DNA of 46,313 bases from Shimia litoralis (lineage in GTDB: Bacteria; Pseudomonadota; Alphaproteobacteria; Rhodobacterales; Rhodobacteraceae): NCBI RefSeq assembly GCF_005518135.1, contig NZ_SULI01000015.1:1-46313 (forward strand). The letters run 5' to 3'. Of the stretch, positions 1-8,181 are shown one piece after another. The notes under the pieces are model-generated. The model was not told where the DNA came from and searched no databases. It was given only the letters and a program-made list of their open reading frames with translations. The position numbers and the translations under genes are program-made. Positions within the stretch are counted from its first letter, which is position 1; each line of letters begins with the position of its first letter.

Positions 1-27
1 AATAATCACCGCACACGCGGAGATTTG

Positions 28-55
28 AAAAGGGCCACCTTAGGGTGGCCCTTTT
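28..55. terminator. Rho-independent terminator, bidirectional
   Basis: A 9-bp perfect GC-rich stem (31-39 with 44-52) and a 4-nt loop are extended by flanking A and T runs, so the signal works in either direction. It would end a plus-strand gene left of the window and could also end the minus-strand phosphatase gene at 93-614. Confidence 0.85.
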
Positions 56-92
56 GCGTTAAACGGGGTTGAGCTGGTATGTGCGTGTCGGA

Positions 93-614
93 TTAGCGCT
101 GCAGATCGAGAGGTGAAATCAATCCTTGAACAACGTGCTCAGCCAGTTCCAAGCGTTCGTCGCCGACTTGCGCAAAAGTGACCGTGCGCAGTTCAGCAAG
201 TTTTTCGATGGCAGCAGCGGCGTCATGCCCCAAGATGCGAAGCAGGATATAGGCGAAAAAGCCGGTCCTATGTATGCCAGCAGAGCAGTGCAGGTATACG
301 TGGGGTGTTGTCTCGGTGGCGATGGATGTCGCCAGTGTATCCAGCAATGGCAATATTGATGTGTGTCTCAATACCTCGAGGTTGCCTCCTTCAATGGGAA
401 GCCAAACCCATGTGAATGGTGCCTCTGGTGTGCGTATTCTCTGGCAAACCTTTTCGATTAGCGGCGCCCCCTCGCGTGCACTGAGCAATGTGCAACAATG
501 CGTAAGTTGCAGCTCGCGCAGTCTATCGACCGACTTTCTCCCGGGGCGAGGCCCCAAAGTCAGACGCATGCCAGAGTTCTTTAGGCGTGTGATGCTGTCG
601 GCACGCTCTTTCAT
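93..614 (-). CDS. Protein tyrosine / dual-specificity phosphatase family protein
   Basis: This 173-aa protein has a clear phosphatase P-loop of the form HCxxxxxR at about residues 109-116 (H109, C110, R116), followed by TG. C110 would be the nucleophile and R116 the phosphate ligand. The size fits small cytoplasmic DSP-like phosphatases; there is no signal peptide or membrane segment. The start lies 1 nt after the stop of the upstream PEP mutase-family gene, with an AGGA ribosome site inside that gene's end, so the two are probably cotranscribed and coupled. The substrate (phosphotyrosine, phosphoserine or a small phosphorylated molecule) cannot be read from the sequence. The family call is secure. 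Confidence 0.85.
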   Translation of the reverse strand: MKERADSITRLKNSGMRLTLGPRPGRKSVDRLRELQLTHCCTLLSAREGAPLIEKVCQRIRTPEAPFTWVWLPIEGGNLEVLRHTSILPLLDTLATSIATETTPHVYLHCSAGIHRTGFFAYILLRILGHDAAAAIEKLAELRTVTFAQVGDERLELAEHVVQGLISPLDLQR

Positions 615-615
615 A

Positions 616-1458
616 TTATATCCTGTCCCGGCCTTTGGTATCTTTCATCAGTTGACTGATTGTCGAATCTGGAATGGCGTCGGCGGAATAATGGAATGTG
701 CCCGTTTCTCTTATTTCGTTGGCGGCACGTAAAATGGCCCCGAACGCCGTGCGGGCCAAAGATCCTCCGACACTGACCCTGGCGACACCTGCATGGCTTA
801 GGTCCTCAAGCGAATAGGTCGCCGACCCAAGTCCCATCACGACGTTGACCGGCTTGTCCACCGATTGGCAGACCTCGCGGATCGCTGTCAGATCGGGCAA
901 CCCGGGGGCATAGAGAACATCTGCACCTGCGTCAGAATAGGCCTGAAGACGCTTGATCGTATCCTTCAGGTCAGGATTACCCCAAAGGAAATTCTCGGCG
1001 CGGGCCGTCAGTAGAAACGGGAGCTCCTGCGCAGTTTCTGCTGCGGCGCGAATGCGGTCCACGGATAATTGAAAGTCAAAGATGGGCTGATCGGCATTTC
1101 CCGAGGCATCCTCGATGGACCCGCCTACCAGACCGGCCTGTGAAGCAAGGTATATTGTGTCGGCGCATATCTCCGGGGTTGCTCCAAATCCGTCTTCAAG
1201 ATCGGCAGATACAGGTAAATCAGTGGCGTCGACGATCTCGACTGCATTCTCCAATATTTCACGGCGTGTGATCCCAGCCACCGAGTCCCGCTTGCCTTTG
1301 GAAAATGCGTAGCCTGCGCTGGTGGTTGCCAACGCATCAAAGCCCAAGCTCTCGAGCAAGCGCGCAGAGCCCGCATCCCAGGGGTTCGGCATCACAAACG
1401 CTGTCTTGCCTGTGTGGAGCGCTTTGAAGTTGGCGAACTTGGTCTGAGTGTCTTGCAT
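616..1458 (-). CDS. Isocitrate lyase / PEP mutase superfamily enzyme
   Basis: The 280-aa protein belongs to the PEP mutase/isocitrate lyase TIM-barrel superfamily. It shows the NPWDAGSA segment near residue 25, TTSAG near 45, ADLEDG near 85 (Mg-binding aspartates) and GSIED near 113. Members cleave or form C-C or C-P bonds on 2-oxoacid-type substrates such as methylisocitrate, oxaloacetate or phosphonopyruvate; the substrate here is unknown. The KKCGH motif of true isocitrate lyase is absent. I place the start at 1458 rather than the upstream ATG at 1470, because GAGGA (1468-1464) sits 5 nt before the 1458 ATG. A TATAAT-like -10 lies at 1493-1488 on this strand. It is first in a two-gene unit with the phosphatase. 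Confidence 0.85.
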   Translation of the reverse strand: MQDTQTKFANFKALHTGKTAFVMPNPWDAGSARLLESLGFDALATTSAGYAFSKGKRDSVAGITRREILENAVEIVDATDLPVSADLEDGFGATPEICADTIYLASQAGLVGGSIEDASGNADQPIFDFQLSVDRIRAAAETAQELPFLLTARAENFLWGNPDLKDTIKRLQAYSDAGADVLYAPGLPDLTAIREVCQSVDKPVNVVMGLGSATYSLEDLSHAGVARVSVGGSLARTAFGAILRAANEIRETGTFHYSADAIPDSTISQLMKDTKGRDRI

Positions 1459-1645
1459 GTGTGTCCTCATGGCTTGCTTCAGGGAAAATTATACACTTTT
1501 AGTACAAATGAAGAACAAAAATCTCACACTCCTTATGGACGACGTCGAGAATAGCGGGCCTAGGGGCGGGTGGCGTGTTGTGTTGAAATGTGAGATGTCG
1601 TTGGTCAGTGCACAAAGGCATTTTGGGCGCATCTGACATTGTCCC

Positions 1646-1674
1646 TTGTCAGCCTGAAATCCCCCCTGTATATG
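1646..1674 (+). promoter_or_regulatory. Candidate sigma70 promoter of the S10 operon
   Basis: TTGTCA (1646-1651) and TATATG (1669-1674) are separated by exactly 17 nt, about 120 nt ahead of rpsJ. The expected transcript start near 1681 would include the hairpin at 1701-1722 in the leader. Motif-based only. Apart from this and the hairpin I see nothing gene-like in 1471-1793. Confidence 0.5.
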
Positions 1675-1700
1675 GCGCGAGTTCGCAGTTGCGACAACTG

Positions 1701-1722
1701 GGCGGGGTGATTCCCGCCTTTT
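1701..1722 (+). terminator. Attenuator-like hairpin in the S10 leader
   Basis: GGCGGG (1701-1706) and CCCGCC (1713-1718) form a 6-bp GC stem followed directly by TTTT. It lies between the candidate promoter and rpsJ, so it may act as a leaky terminator or attenuator for the whole ribosomal operon. The short U run argues for partial rather than complete termination. Confidence 0.5.
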
Positions 1723-1793
1723 GGGTTCGAAGAGGGTTTCGCGGTGGTCGCTGGTCCTCCTCTCAACTCCAACGCCTAGATAAAGGCTAAGAA

Positions 1794-2102
1794 ATGCAAA
1801 GCCAAAACATTCGCATTCGGCTCAAGGCATTCGATTACCGTGTACTGGACGCCAGCACTCAGGAAATCGTAAACACTGCCAAGCGCACAGGCGCACAGGT
1901 ACGTGGCCCGATCCCGCTTCCGAACAAGATCGAAAAATTCACTGTTCTACGTGGTCCACACGTTGACAAGAAATCTCGCGATCAGTTCGAAATCCGCACA
2001 CACAAGCGTTTGCTTGATATCGTAGACCCAACACCACAGACCGTGGACGCGCTGATGAAGCTCGACCTTGCGGCTGGCGTTGACGTCCAGATTTCGGTCT
2101 AA
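1794..2102 (+). CDS. rpsJ: 30S ribosomal protein S10
   Basis: At 102 aa it is close to the family's usual 103. The RTHKR segment near residues 67-71 and the conserved GPIPLP stretch near residue 40 identify S10, which binds 16S rRNA in the 30S head and, as NusE, pairs with NusB in antitermination. AAGG at 1783-1786 is the ribosome site. It is the first gene of the S10 operon here, followed 15 bp later by rplC. Confidence 0.98.
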   Translation: MQSQNIRIRLKAFDYRVLDASTQEIVNTAKRTGAQVRGPIPLPNKIEKFTVLRGPHVDKKSRDQFEIRTHKRLLDIVDPTPQTVDALMKLDLAAGVDVQISV

Positions 2103-2117
2103 GGAGGGTATAGAATT

Positions 2118-2843
2118 ATGCGCTCTGGTATTATCGCAAAAAAAGTAGGCATGACTCGCCTGTTCATGGAAGACGGCAAGCAGATTCCTGTAACCGTTCT
2201 TGAACTTGATGGTCTGCAAGTTGTAGCACAACGCACCACTGAAAAAGACGGTTACACCGCTGTTCAGTTGGGCGCAGGCGCTGCCAAAGCAAAACGTACT
2301 TCGCAAGCTATGCGTGGTCACTTTGCTGCGGCAAACGTTGCTCCTAAGCGTAAAGTTGCAGAATTCCGCGTATCCGAAGATGCCCTGATTGAAGTTGGTG
2401 CCGAAATTTCGGCAGAACACTTCCTTGAAGGTCAAAAAGTTGATGTTGCCGGTACCTCGATTGGTAAAGGCTTCCAAGGTGCTATGAAGCGCCACAACTT
2501 TGGCGGTCTGCGTGCGTCACACGGTGTTTCGATTTCGCACCGTTCGCATGGTTCGACTGGTCAGTGTCAGGATCCCGGTAAGGTTTTCAAAGGCAAGAAA
2601 ATGGCGGGCCACATGGGCGCTGTTCGTGTAACAACTCAGAACCTTGAAGTTGTTAAAACGGATGCCGACCGCGGTCTCGTGTTCATCAAAGGCGCCGTTC
2701 CCGGTTCCAAAGGTGGATGGGTCACTGTCAAAGATGCCGTGAAGAAAAAAGCACCTGAAGGTCTGCCTTTCCCGGCTGGTCTGAAGTCTGCTGCAACTGA
2801 AGCGCCTGCAGAAGAAGTCTCTGCGGAAGGTGGTGAAGCATGA
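2118..2843 (+). CDS. rplC: 50S ribosomal protein L3
   Basis: This 241-aa L3 has the conserved GKGFQG segment and the SHGSTGQ...[14 protein letters not shown] region. Q149 corresponds to the glutamine that PrmB N5-methylates in E. coli L3. L3 is an early 50S assembly protein beside the peptidyl transferase centre. The last 15 or so residues form an Ala/Glu-rich tail absent from the shorter E. coli protein. A strong TAAGGAGGG ribosome site precedes the start. The end overlaps rplD by 4 nt (ATGA). Confidence 0.98.
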   Translation: MRSGIIAKKVGMTRLFMEDGKQIPVTVLELDGLQVVAQRTTEKDGYTAVQLGAGAAKAKRTSQAMRGHFAAANVAPKRKVAEFRVSEDALIEVGAEISAEHFLEGQKVDVAGTSIGKGFQGAMKRHNFGGLRASHGVSISHRSHGSTGQCQDPGKVFKGKKMAGHMGAVRVTTQNLEVVKTDADRGLVFIKGAVPGSKGGWVTVKDAVKKKAPEGLPFPAGLKSAATEAPAEEVSAEGGEA

Positions 2844-3457
2844 AACTTGACGTGATCAATCTCGACGGCGGCAACGCTGGTTCTGTCGATCTGGACGAAG
2901 CGCTGTTTGGTCTTGAGCCACGCGCAGACATCTTGCACCGTGTGGTGCGCTGGCAGCGTAACAACGCGCAAGCTGGCACACACAAGGTCAAGACACGGTC
3001 GGAAACTTCGTATTCCACCAAGAAGATCTATCGCCAAAAAGGCACCGGTGGCGCACGTCACGGTGACCGTAACGCGCCGATCTTCCGTAAAGGTGGTATC
3101 TACAAAGGTCCTACACCGCGTTCGCACGGCCACGATCTGCCTAAAAAATTCCGCAAACTGGGTCTTCGTCATGCCCTGTCCGCCAAAGCGAAAGCTGGCG
3201 AGCTGGTTGTGATCGAAAATGCAGAATCGGAAGGCAAAACCTCCGCTTTGGCCAAACAGGTGAAAAACCTGGGTTGGAAGCGCGCCTTGATCATTGATGG
3301 CGCAGCCGTCAACGAAGGTTTCGCAAAAGCAGCGCGCAACATTGAAGGTTTGGATATCCTGCCGACAATGGGCGCAAACGTCTATGATATCCTCAAGCGT
3401 GACACTCTGGTGATCACAAAAGCGGGTATGGAAGCACTGGAGGCTCGACTGAAATGA
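2840..3457 (+). CDS. rplD: 50S ribosomal protein L4
   Basis: This 205-aa protein carries the L4 signature around the extended loop, [13 protein letters not shown] near residue 65, which reaches the exit tunnel. In enterobacteria L4 also represses the S10 operon through the leader RNA. Whether that applies here is unknown, but the leader does contain a hairpin. It overlaps rplC at its start and rplW at its end by 4 nt each, so the three are translationally coupled. Confidence 0.98.
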   Translation: MKLDVINLDGGNAGSVDLDEALFGLEPRADILHRVVRWQRNNAQAGTHKVKTRSETSYSTKKIYRQKGTGGARHGDRNAPIFRKGGIYKGPTPRSHGHDLPKKFRKLGLRHALSAKAKAGELVVIENAESEGKTSALAKQVKNLGWKRALIIDGAAVNEGFAKAARNIEGLDILPTMGANVYDILKRDTLVITKAGMEALEARLK

Positions 3458-3750
3458 GCGCGAAGGCTGAACATTACGACGTGATCCGCAAGCCGATCAT
3501 CACCGAAAAAGCGACCATGGCGTCGGAAAACGGTGCGATCGTGTTTGAAGTGGCGATCGACAGCAACAAACCACAAATCAAACAAGCTGTAGAAGCTCTG
3601 TTTGGTGTGAAGGTCAAAGCTGTTAACACCTCGATCACAAAAGGCAAAACCAAACGGTTCAAAGGCACAATGGGCCGCCGTAAGGATGTCAAAAAGGCAT
3701 ATGTTACCCTCGAAGAGGGCAACACAATCGACGTGTCCACCGGACTGTGA
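3454..3750 (+). CDS. rplW: 50S ribosomal protein L23
   Basis: This 98-aa protein shows the L23 hallmarks [11 protein letters not shown] at the N-terminus, [11 protein letters not shown]-like text near 40 and [10 protein letters not shown] near 50. L23 sits at the tunnel exit and docks trigger factor and SRP. It is the last gene before the first break in the operon: a strong terminator follows 45 nt after the stop, and rplB, normally adjacent, starts only 816 nt later. Confidence 0.98.
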   Translation: MSAKAEHYDVIRKPIITEKATMASENGAIVFEVAIDSNKPQIKQAVEALFGVKVKAVNTSITKGKTKRFKGTMGRRKDVKKAYVTLEEGNTIDVSTGL

Positions 3751-3794
3751 TTGTTAGGTCGGGATAGCCCGGCCCTACGCCTTAATAAAAAGAG

Positions 3795-3827
3795 AAAGCC
3801 CCTCGCTGTGAAGCGGGGGGCTTTTTT
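3795..3827 (+). terminator. Rho-independent terminator after rplW
   Basis: A 12-bp stem with one G-T wobble (3795-3806 with 3813-3824) and a 6-nt loop is followed by a T run. It would stop transcription of the rpsJ-rplW block before the membrane-protein gene and rplB. Confidence 0.9.
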
Positions 3828-3852
3828 GTTGGAAATCCCATTTGGAGCAATT

Positions 3853-4161
3853 ATGCGCTATCGAAGTAGATTGACAGAAGCCGCAATTTTCCTTGTCATT
3901 AATGCTCTAGTTGCGTTGGTCTTGAGGGTTTGGATCGAGCTCGATCCTTACCACGAGCACAGGCTTTTGGTCGTGTGCATCTTTGTGGTCGCCTTGTTCT
4001 TCATGAACGCACTTCGTGGTGTCTATGCTAAGCACTTTCGTGGGTTGTATTGGGCAATATCTATTCTGAACCTCATAGCTTTTGGGCTGGCTGGAAGTGC
4101 GAGCTTCCTTATTTCTTGGCCTGTTTTGGTATCCGGTATTTTCCTTTTGTTATGTCAGTAG
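3853..4161 (+). CDS. Small integral membrane protein, unknown function
   Basis: A 102-aa hydrophobic protein with three to four predicted membrane segments, at about residues 9-25, 38-53, 67-84 and 87-101. A basic N-terminus (MRYRSR) suggests N-in topology. The frame is open upstream to 3751, but the region 3751-3852 is the terminator. The ATG at 3853 has GGAG at 3844-3847 and is the better start. Codon use is unlike the ribosomal genes around it (CTA, AGG, TTG), so it is probably weakly expressed. It lies inside the S10 operon between rplW and rplB. I recognise no family. Confidence 0.65.
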   Translation: MRYRSRLTEAAIFLVINALVALVLRVWIELDPYHEHRLLVVCIFVVALFFMNALRGVYAKHFRGLYWAISILNLIAFGLAGSASFLISWPVLVSGIFLLLCQ

Positions 4162-4566
4162 ATTACACAAACAGTGGACGAGATTGCATGAGGCAGCGGC
4201 CCCTAGGCCGCTCGTGCACCGCTGACGCGCACCCACGCGGCGGCGATTTGGTGCGGCAAGCGCGACATTGTTAAGGCACACGGATTTGGCGAGGATAAAC
4301 TGCTATCCTTTCAGGACGGATCGCCACCGCGCGCGTCTTTGATGCACACAATCTCGGCATGCATCAAACCCCAAAGAAATATGGCCAATCCTATTGCCAG
4401 CCACCCCTGACCCTGTTACATCCCGCCAGTCGGCTGGCCTCAGATTCGTTCTGGGGCCGGTTGCGCGTTTAATCTGGCACCTACGGGGGCCTATACCTAT
4501 GGCCACCTACGGGGGGCTAAACATAAGGCGGGTTTACCCGCCGTTGCTAAACGGAAGACAGAAAGC
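4162..4566. other. 405-bp intergenic leader upstream of rplB
   Basis: I see no convincing gene here. It holds several structures. A 9-bp inverted repeat TTTGATGCA / TGCATCAAA lies at 4338-4346 and 4360-4368. A 7-bp inverted repeat lies at 4396-4402 and 4432-4438. A 12-bp direct repeat CACCTACGGGGG lies at 4478-4489 and 4504-4515. A hairpin GGCGGG-TTTA-CCCGCC lies at 4527-4542, just before rplB. A weak promoter candidate is TTAATC (4469-4474), 17 nt, TATACC (4492-4497). Since rplW ends in a terminator, rplB needs a promoter in this stretch. Confidence 0.6.
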
Positions 4567-5409
4567 ATGGCACTTAAGTCGTATAAGCCGACTACGCCGG
4601 GCCAGCGTGGGCTGGTGCTGATCGACCGTTCGGAGCTTTGGAAAGGACGTCCTGTCAAAGCCCTCACAGAGGGTTTGACAAAGTCGGGCGGCCGGAACAA
4701 CACCGGACGGATCACCTCGCGTCGTCGTGGTGGTGGGGCAAAACGCCTTTACCGGATCGTAGACTTCAAACGGAACAAATTTGATGTAGCGGCAACCGTC
4801 GAGCGGATCGAATATGACCCGAACCGGACCGCATTCATTGCATTGGTCAAATACGAAGATGGTGAACAGGCCTATATCCTGGCACCTCAGCGTTTGGCCG
4901 TTGGTGATCAGGTGATTGCATCTGCCAAGGCAGACATCAAACCTGGTAACGCGATGCCATTCTCTGGCATGCCAATCGGTACCATCATTCACAACATCGA
5001 AATGAAGCCTGGCAAAGGCGGTCAAATTGCCCGCGCTGCTGGTACATATGCTCAGTTCGTTGGTCGTGACGGTGGTTACGCTCAGATCCGTCTGAGCTCG
5101 GGCGAATTGCGCTTGGTTCGTCAGGAATGCATGGCCACCGTTGGTGCCGTGTCGAACCCTGACAACTCTAACCAAAACTACGGTAAAGCCGGTCGTATGC
5201 GCCATAAAGGCAAGCGTCCTTCGGTTCGTGGTGTTGTTATGAACCCTGTCGATCACCCTCATGGTGGTGGTGAAGGTCGGACATCTGGTGGTCGTCACCC
5301 GGTTTCGCCTTGGGGTAAACCGACAAAAGGTTACCGCACCCGTAACAAGAACAAAGCGTCGCAAAAGCTTATTATCCGCTCGCGTCACGCCAAGAAGAAG
5401 GGACGTTAA
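4567..5409 (+). CDS. rplB: 50S ribosomal protein L2
   Basis: At 280 aa it is slightly longer than the E. coli protein (273). The C-terminal [14 protein letters not shown] motif, with the histidine implicated in peptidyl transferase activity, is intact near residues 222-235. It begins a second transcription unit after the break in the S10 cluster. The leader immediately upstream has a GC hairpin but only a modest ribosome site (GGAAGA). rpsS follows after 3 nt. Confidence 0.98.
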   Translation: MALKSYKPTTPGQRGLVLIDRSELWKGRPVKALTEGLTKSGGRNNTGRITSRRRGGGAKRLYRIVDFKRNKFDVAATVERIEYDPNRTAFIALVKYEDGEQAYILAPQRLAVGDQVIASAKADIKPGNAMPFSGMPIGTIIHNIEMKPGKGGQIARAAGTYAQFVGRDGGYAQIRLSSGELRLVRQECMATVGAVSNPDNSNQNYGKAGRMRHKGKRPSVRGVVMNPVDHPHGGGEGRTSGGRHPVSPWGKPTKGYRTRNKNKASQKLIIRSRHAKKKGR

Positions 5410-5412
5410 TCT

Positions 5413-5691
5413 ATGTCTCGCTCTGTATGGAAAGGCCCCTTTGTCGATGCTTATGTGCTGAAAAAAGCCGAAGCAACGCGCGAGTCGGGTCGTAATGAAG
5501 TTATCAAGATCTGGTCGCGTCGCTCGACGATCCTTCCCCAATTCGTGGGATTGACGTTTGGTGTTTACAACGGCCACAAACACGTCACTGTCAACATCAC
5601 AGAAGACATGATCGGTCAAAAGTTCGGTGAGTATTCACCAACTCGGACCTATTATGGTCACGCTGCTGACAAAAAAGCGAAGCGGAAATAA
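5413..5691 (+). CDS. rpsS: 30S ribosomal protein S19
   Basis: This 92-aa protein, the typical length, begins [12 protein letters not shown]. It contains [16 protein letters not shown] and ends with the basic [12 protein letters not shown] region that contacts the 30S head and the A-site finger. It sits between rplB and rplV with 3-nt gaps, in the canonical order. Confidence 0.98.
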   Translation: MSRSVWKGPFVDAYVLKKAEATRESGRNEVIKIWSRRSTILPQFVGLTFGVYNGHKHVTVNITEDMIGQKFGEYSPTRTYYGHAADKKAKRK

Positions 5692-5694
5692 GCC

Positions 5695-6075
5695 ATGAGC
5701 AAGGATAAAAATCCCCGCCGCGTGGCTGACAACGAAGCAATGGCAAAACTGCGCATGCTTCGCACAAGCCCGCAAAAGCTGAACCTGGTTGCTGCGATGA
5801 TCCGCGGCAAAAAAGTCGAGAAGGCATTGACCGACCTGACTTTCTCTAACAAGCGGATCGCTGCTGACGTGAAGAAATGCCTTCAGTCTGCAATCGCAAA
5901 TGCTGAGAACAACCACAACTTGGACGTCGACGATCTGATCGTTGCCGAAGCCTATGTTGGTAAGAACCTGACCATGAAGCGCGGTCGTCCGCGGGCTCGT
6001 GGCCGTTTCGGCAAGATCATCAAGCCGTTTTCGGAGCTCACCATCAAGGTACGTCAAGTCGAGGAGCAAGCCTAA
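5695..6075 (+). CDS. rplV: 50S ribosomal protein L22
   Basis: This 126-aa protein has the [24 protein letters not shown] core. The tunnel-lining beta-hairpin region ([13 protein letters not shown], near residue 94) is the segment where macrolide resistance changes map in other bacteria; nothing abnormal is visible. The N-terminus is longer than in E. coli (110 aa). The stop overlaps the rpsC start by 1 nt. Confidence 0.98.
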   Translation: MSKDKNPRRVADNEAMAKLRMLRTSPQKLNLVAAMIRGKKVEKALTDLTFSNKRIAADVKKCLQSAIANAENNHNLDVDDLIVAEAYVGKNLTMKRGRPRARGRFGKIIKPFSELTIKVRQVEEQA

Positions 6076-6782
6076 TGGGTAATAAAGTCAATCCGATTGG
6101 CATGCGTCTTCAGGTCAACCGTACCTGGGACAGCCGCTGGTATGCTGACACTAAGGACTACGGCGATCTTCTGTTGGAAGACCTGCGTATCCGTGCGTTC
6201 ATCAAGGACGAGTGCAAGCAAGCCGGTATCGCCCGTGTGATCATCGAACGCCCGCACAAAAAGTGCCGCGTCACGATCCACACAGCACGCCCCGGTGTGA
6301 TCATTGGTAAAAAAGGCGCAGACATTGAAGGCCTTCGCAAGAAGATCGCTTCGATGACTGACTCGGAACTGCACCTCAACATCGTTGAAGTTCGCAAGCC
6401 CGAGCTGGACGCACAGCTGGTTGGCGAGTCTATCGCTCAGCAGTTGGAACGTCGTGTGTCCTTCCGTCGCGCGATGAAGCGTGCCGTTCAAAACGCAATG
6501 CGTATGGGCGCTCTGGGTATCCGGGTGAACGTCGCTGGTCGTTTGGGTGGTGCTGAAATCGCTCGTACCGAATGGTATCGTGAAGGTCGTGTACCTTTGC
6601 ACACCTTGCGCGCCGACATCGATTACGCACATGTGGAAGCCACGACCGCTTATGGGATCATTGGTATCAAAACCTGGATCTTCAAAGGCGAGATCATGGA
6701 GCACGATCCTCAGGCGCGTGACCGTAAGGCACAAGAAGTCCAGGACGGCCCAGCACCTCGCGGTGCCGGCGGTCGTCGCTAA
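6075..6782 (+). CDS. rpsC: 30S ribosomal protein S3
   Basis: A 235-aa S3 with [12 protein letters not shown] at the N-terminus. The type II KH-domain GxxG loop ([12 protein letters not shown]) lies near residue 78, and the C-terminal S3 domain contains [30 protein letters not shown] in two adjoining stretches. It forms the mRNA entry site with S4 and S5. It overlaps rplV by 1 nt, and rplP follows after 13 bp with an AAGGGAGA ribosome site. Confidence 0.98.
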   Translation: MGNKVNPIGMRLQVNRTWDSRWYADTKDYGDLLLEDLRIRAFIKDECKQAGIARVIIERPHKKCRVTIHTARPGVIIGKKGADIEGLRKKIASMTDSELHLNIVEVRKPELDAQLVGESIAQQLERRVSFRRAMKRAVQNAMRMGALGIRVNVAGRLGGAEIARTEWYREGRVPLHTLRADIDYAHVEATTAYGIIGIKTWIFKGEIMEHDPQARDRKAQEVQDGPAPRGAGGRR

Positions 6783-6795
6783 GGGAGACTGAGAA

Positions 6796-7209
6796 ATGCT
6801 TCAACCAAAGCGTACTAAATTCCGTAAGATGCACAAAGGCCGCATCAAGGGTTTGGCAAAGGGCGGGTCTGACCTGAACTTTGGCTCCTTCGGCCTCAAG
6901 GCATTGCAGCCAGAGCGTGTCACAGCACGTCAAATCGAAGCTGCGCGTCGTGCGATGACACGTCACATGAAACGTCAGGGCCGTGTATGGATCCGGATCT
7001 TCCCAGATCTGCCCGTCACGTCCAAGCCTACCGAAGTCCGTATGGGTAAAGGTAAAGGTTCTGTCGATTTTTGGGCGGCCAAGGTTAAACCAGGTCGTGT
7101 GATGTTCGAAATCGATGGTGTTGATGATGCAGTTGCACGTGAGGCCCTGCGCCTTGCTGCGATGAAACTGCCTATCAAAACCCGCATCGTGGTTCGTGAA
7201 GACTGGTAA
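6796..7209 (+). CDS. rplP: 50S ribosomal protein L16
   Basis: This 137-aa protein has the L16 signatures [33 protein letters not shown] and RMGKGKGS. It stabilises the A-site tRNA region of the 50S subunit. In the standard order rpmC follows at once. Here a 14-bp terminator and four unrelated genes separate L16 from L29 by about 2.9 kb. Confidence 0.98.
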   Translation: MLQPKRTKFRKMHKGRIKGLAKGGSDLNFGSFGLKALQPERVTARQIEAARRAMTRHMKRQGRVWIRIFPDLPVTSKPTEVRMGKGKGSVDFWAAKVKPGRVMFEIDGVDDAVAREALRLAAMKLPIKTRIVVREDW

Positions 7210-7250
7210 GGTCTGCTGCGTGATCCCACGCATCATACTTTAGAAAATTT

Positions 7251-7285
7251 AAAAGCCCCTGCCGGATTGTCGGCAGGGGCTTTTT
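7251..7285. terminator. Bidirectional rho-independent terminator after rplP
   Basis: A 14-bp perfect stem (7251-7264 with 7271-7284) and a 6-nt loop are flanked by A and T runs. It can end both the rplB-rplP block (plus) and the SnoaL-like gene (minus, stop at 7305). Confidence 0.92.
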
Positions 7286-7304
7286 CGTTTCGTATGGGTC
7301 GGCT

Positions 7305-8060
7305 TCAAAACTTGCCGTTGGTGTTTTTCCATTGGTCGCGCGGGGCGACCTTTTCGACTGTGTTCCAGTGTTCGGCCAACAGCCCATTGTGAACGCGAAA
7401 CATTTCGTAAAACGCGCAATGCTGGTTTGCTTGATACCCTTCGCAAACGGCCAGTACGAAATTGCCTTGCGCCAAGACGCGATGGCAGCGGGAGTATGTT
7501 TTCGCAGCGTCCTCATTGCCTAAACTTGCCAACAGGGCGTCCAGCCCGTCTTCCAAATTTGAATCATGCTGAACAAGCTTACGGTCATCAAAATAGGCAT
7601 CGGCATCTTGAAACTGGCGCGGGATTAGAACGGTCTCAATAAATCTTTGCACGAGGGCACGGTTGGCTTCTGTCGCGGCCAGATCGGTGGCCTCGGTCGG
7701 GCCATCAACCATCGTACGCCCCGACGGGTTGGGGCCTTGGCGGGGCTGAATGTTGTCCCAATGCTCAACCACCCGATCGTCTTCATATCGAAAAACTTCG
7801 AACCCGATCCGGCGGCTGGAAAAGTCGTATTCCGTGTGCCCAAACACATAGTCTCCGTCCTCAAAGGCACGCACGATGTTGACCATGGGGTTGGTCAGGG
7901 ACAGACGCTTGAACAATGCTTCAAGGCCTTCGCTGCCCTCTTGGGTTTGGGGGTTGTGCTGAATGTATTTGGCCTGATTGACCACTGAAATTGCGGCGGG
8001 GTCACCTGTTTCGATGCTTTTCAACAGGGCACGAATTTGATCGGGGCGACTCTGGGGCAT
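7305..8060 (-). CDS. Tandem SnoaL-like (NTF2 fold) domain protein
   Basis: The 251-aa protein consists of two related SnoaL-like halves. Residues ~5-110 have YIQHNP, a GLEAL stretch, DGDYVFGHTEYD and RYEDDRVVEHWDNIQ. Residues ~135-245 have LVQHDS, GLDALL, QGNFVLAVCEGY and RVHNGLLAEHWNTVE. The layout resembles 'predicted SnoaL-like aldol condensation-catalyzing' proteins (COG4922 type), whose reactions are mostly untested. There is no signal peptide, so it is presumably cytoplasmic. It is transcribed against the ribosomal genes and diverges from the GNAT gene. The paired QH and EHW positions in both halves suggest an internal duplication. Substrate unknown. Confidence 0.8.
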   Translation of the reverse strand: MPQSRPDQIRALLKSIETGDPAAISVVNQAKYIQHNPQTQEGSEGLEALFKRLSLTNPMVNIVRAFEDGDYVFGHTEYDFSSRRIGFEVFRYEDDRVVEHWDNIQPRQGPNPSGRTMVDGPTEATDLAATEANRALVQRFIETVLIPRQFQDADAYFDDRKLVQHDSNLEDGLDALLASLGNEDAAKTYSRCHRVLAQGNFVLAVCEGYQANQHCAFYEMFRVHNGLLAEHWNTVEKVAPRDQWKNTNGKF

Positions 8061-8070
8061 TTTGAATTCC

Positions 8071-8106
8071 AGTGTGGTGACAATCGATCAAAGTGTGTCG
8101 ACAATC
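8071..8106. repeat. Direct repeat pair in the divergent SnoaL/GNAT promoter region
   Basis: AGTGTGGTGACAATC (8071-8085) and AGTGTGTCGACAATC (8092-8106) match at 13 of 15 positions with a 21-bp period, two helical turns. They lie just upstream of the minus-strand gene start (8060) and 76 bp before the plus-strand start at 8182. This is a plausible operator pair; the regulator is unknown. Confidence 0.5.
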
Positions 8107-8181
8107 ACCTTGATGCTCAACAGAAAAGTACCCCGACGATACAAGCAAGACACCTGTGTGCGAATGCGCTAGGCTGGCTGG

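Noticed and set aside
616-1458. True isocitrate lyase
   Set aside because: The protein is only ~280 residues and lacks the KKCGH active-site motif.
1448-1790. Small plus-strand frames upstream of rpsJ
   Set aside because: They overlap the candidate promoter and attenuator and the start region of the PEP mutase-family gene; no family features.
4534-5619. Long minus-strand frame (361 codons) opposite rplB and rpsS
   Set aside because: It is antisense to two unmistakable ribosomal genes, has no family features and no ribosome site; it is a shadow of biased codon use.
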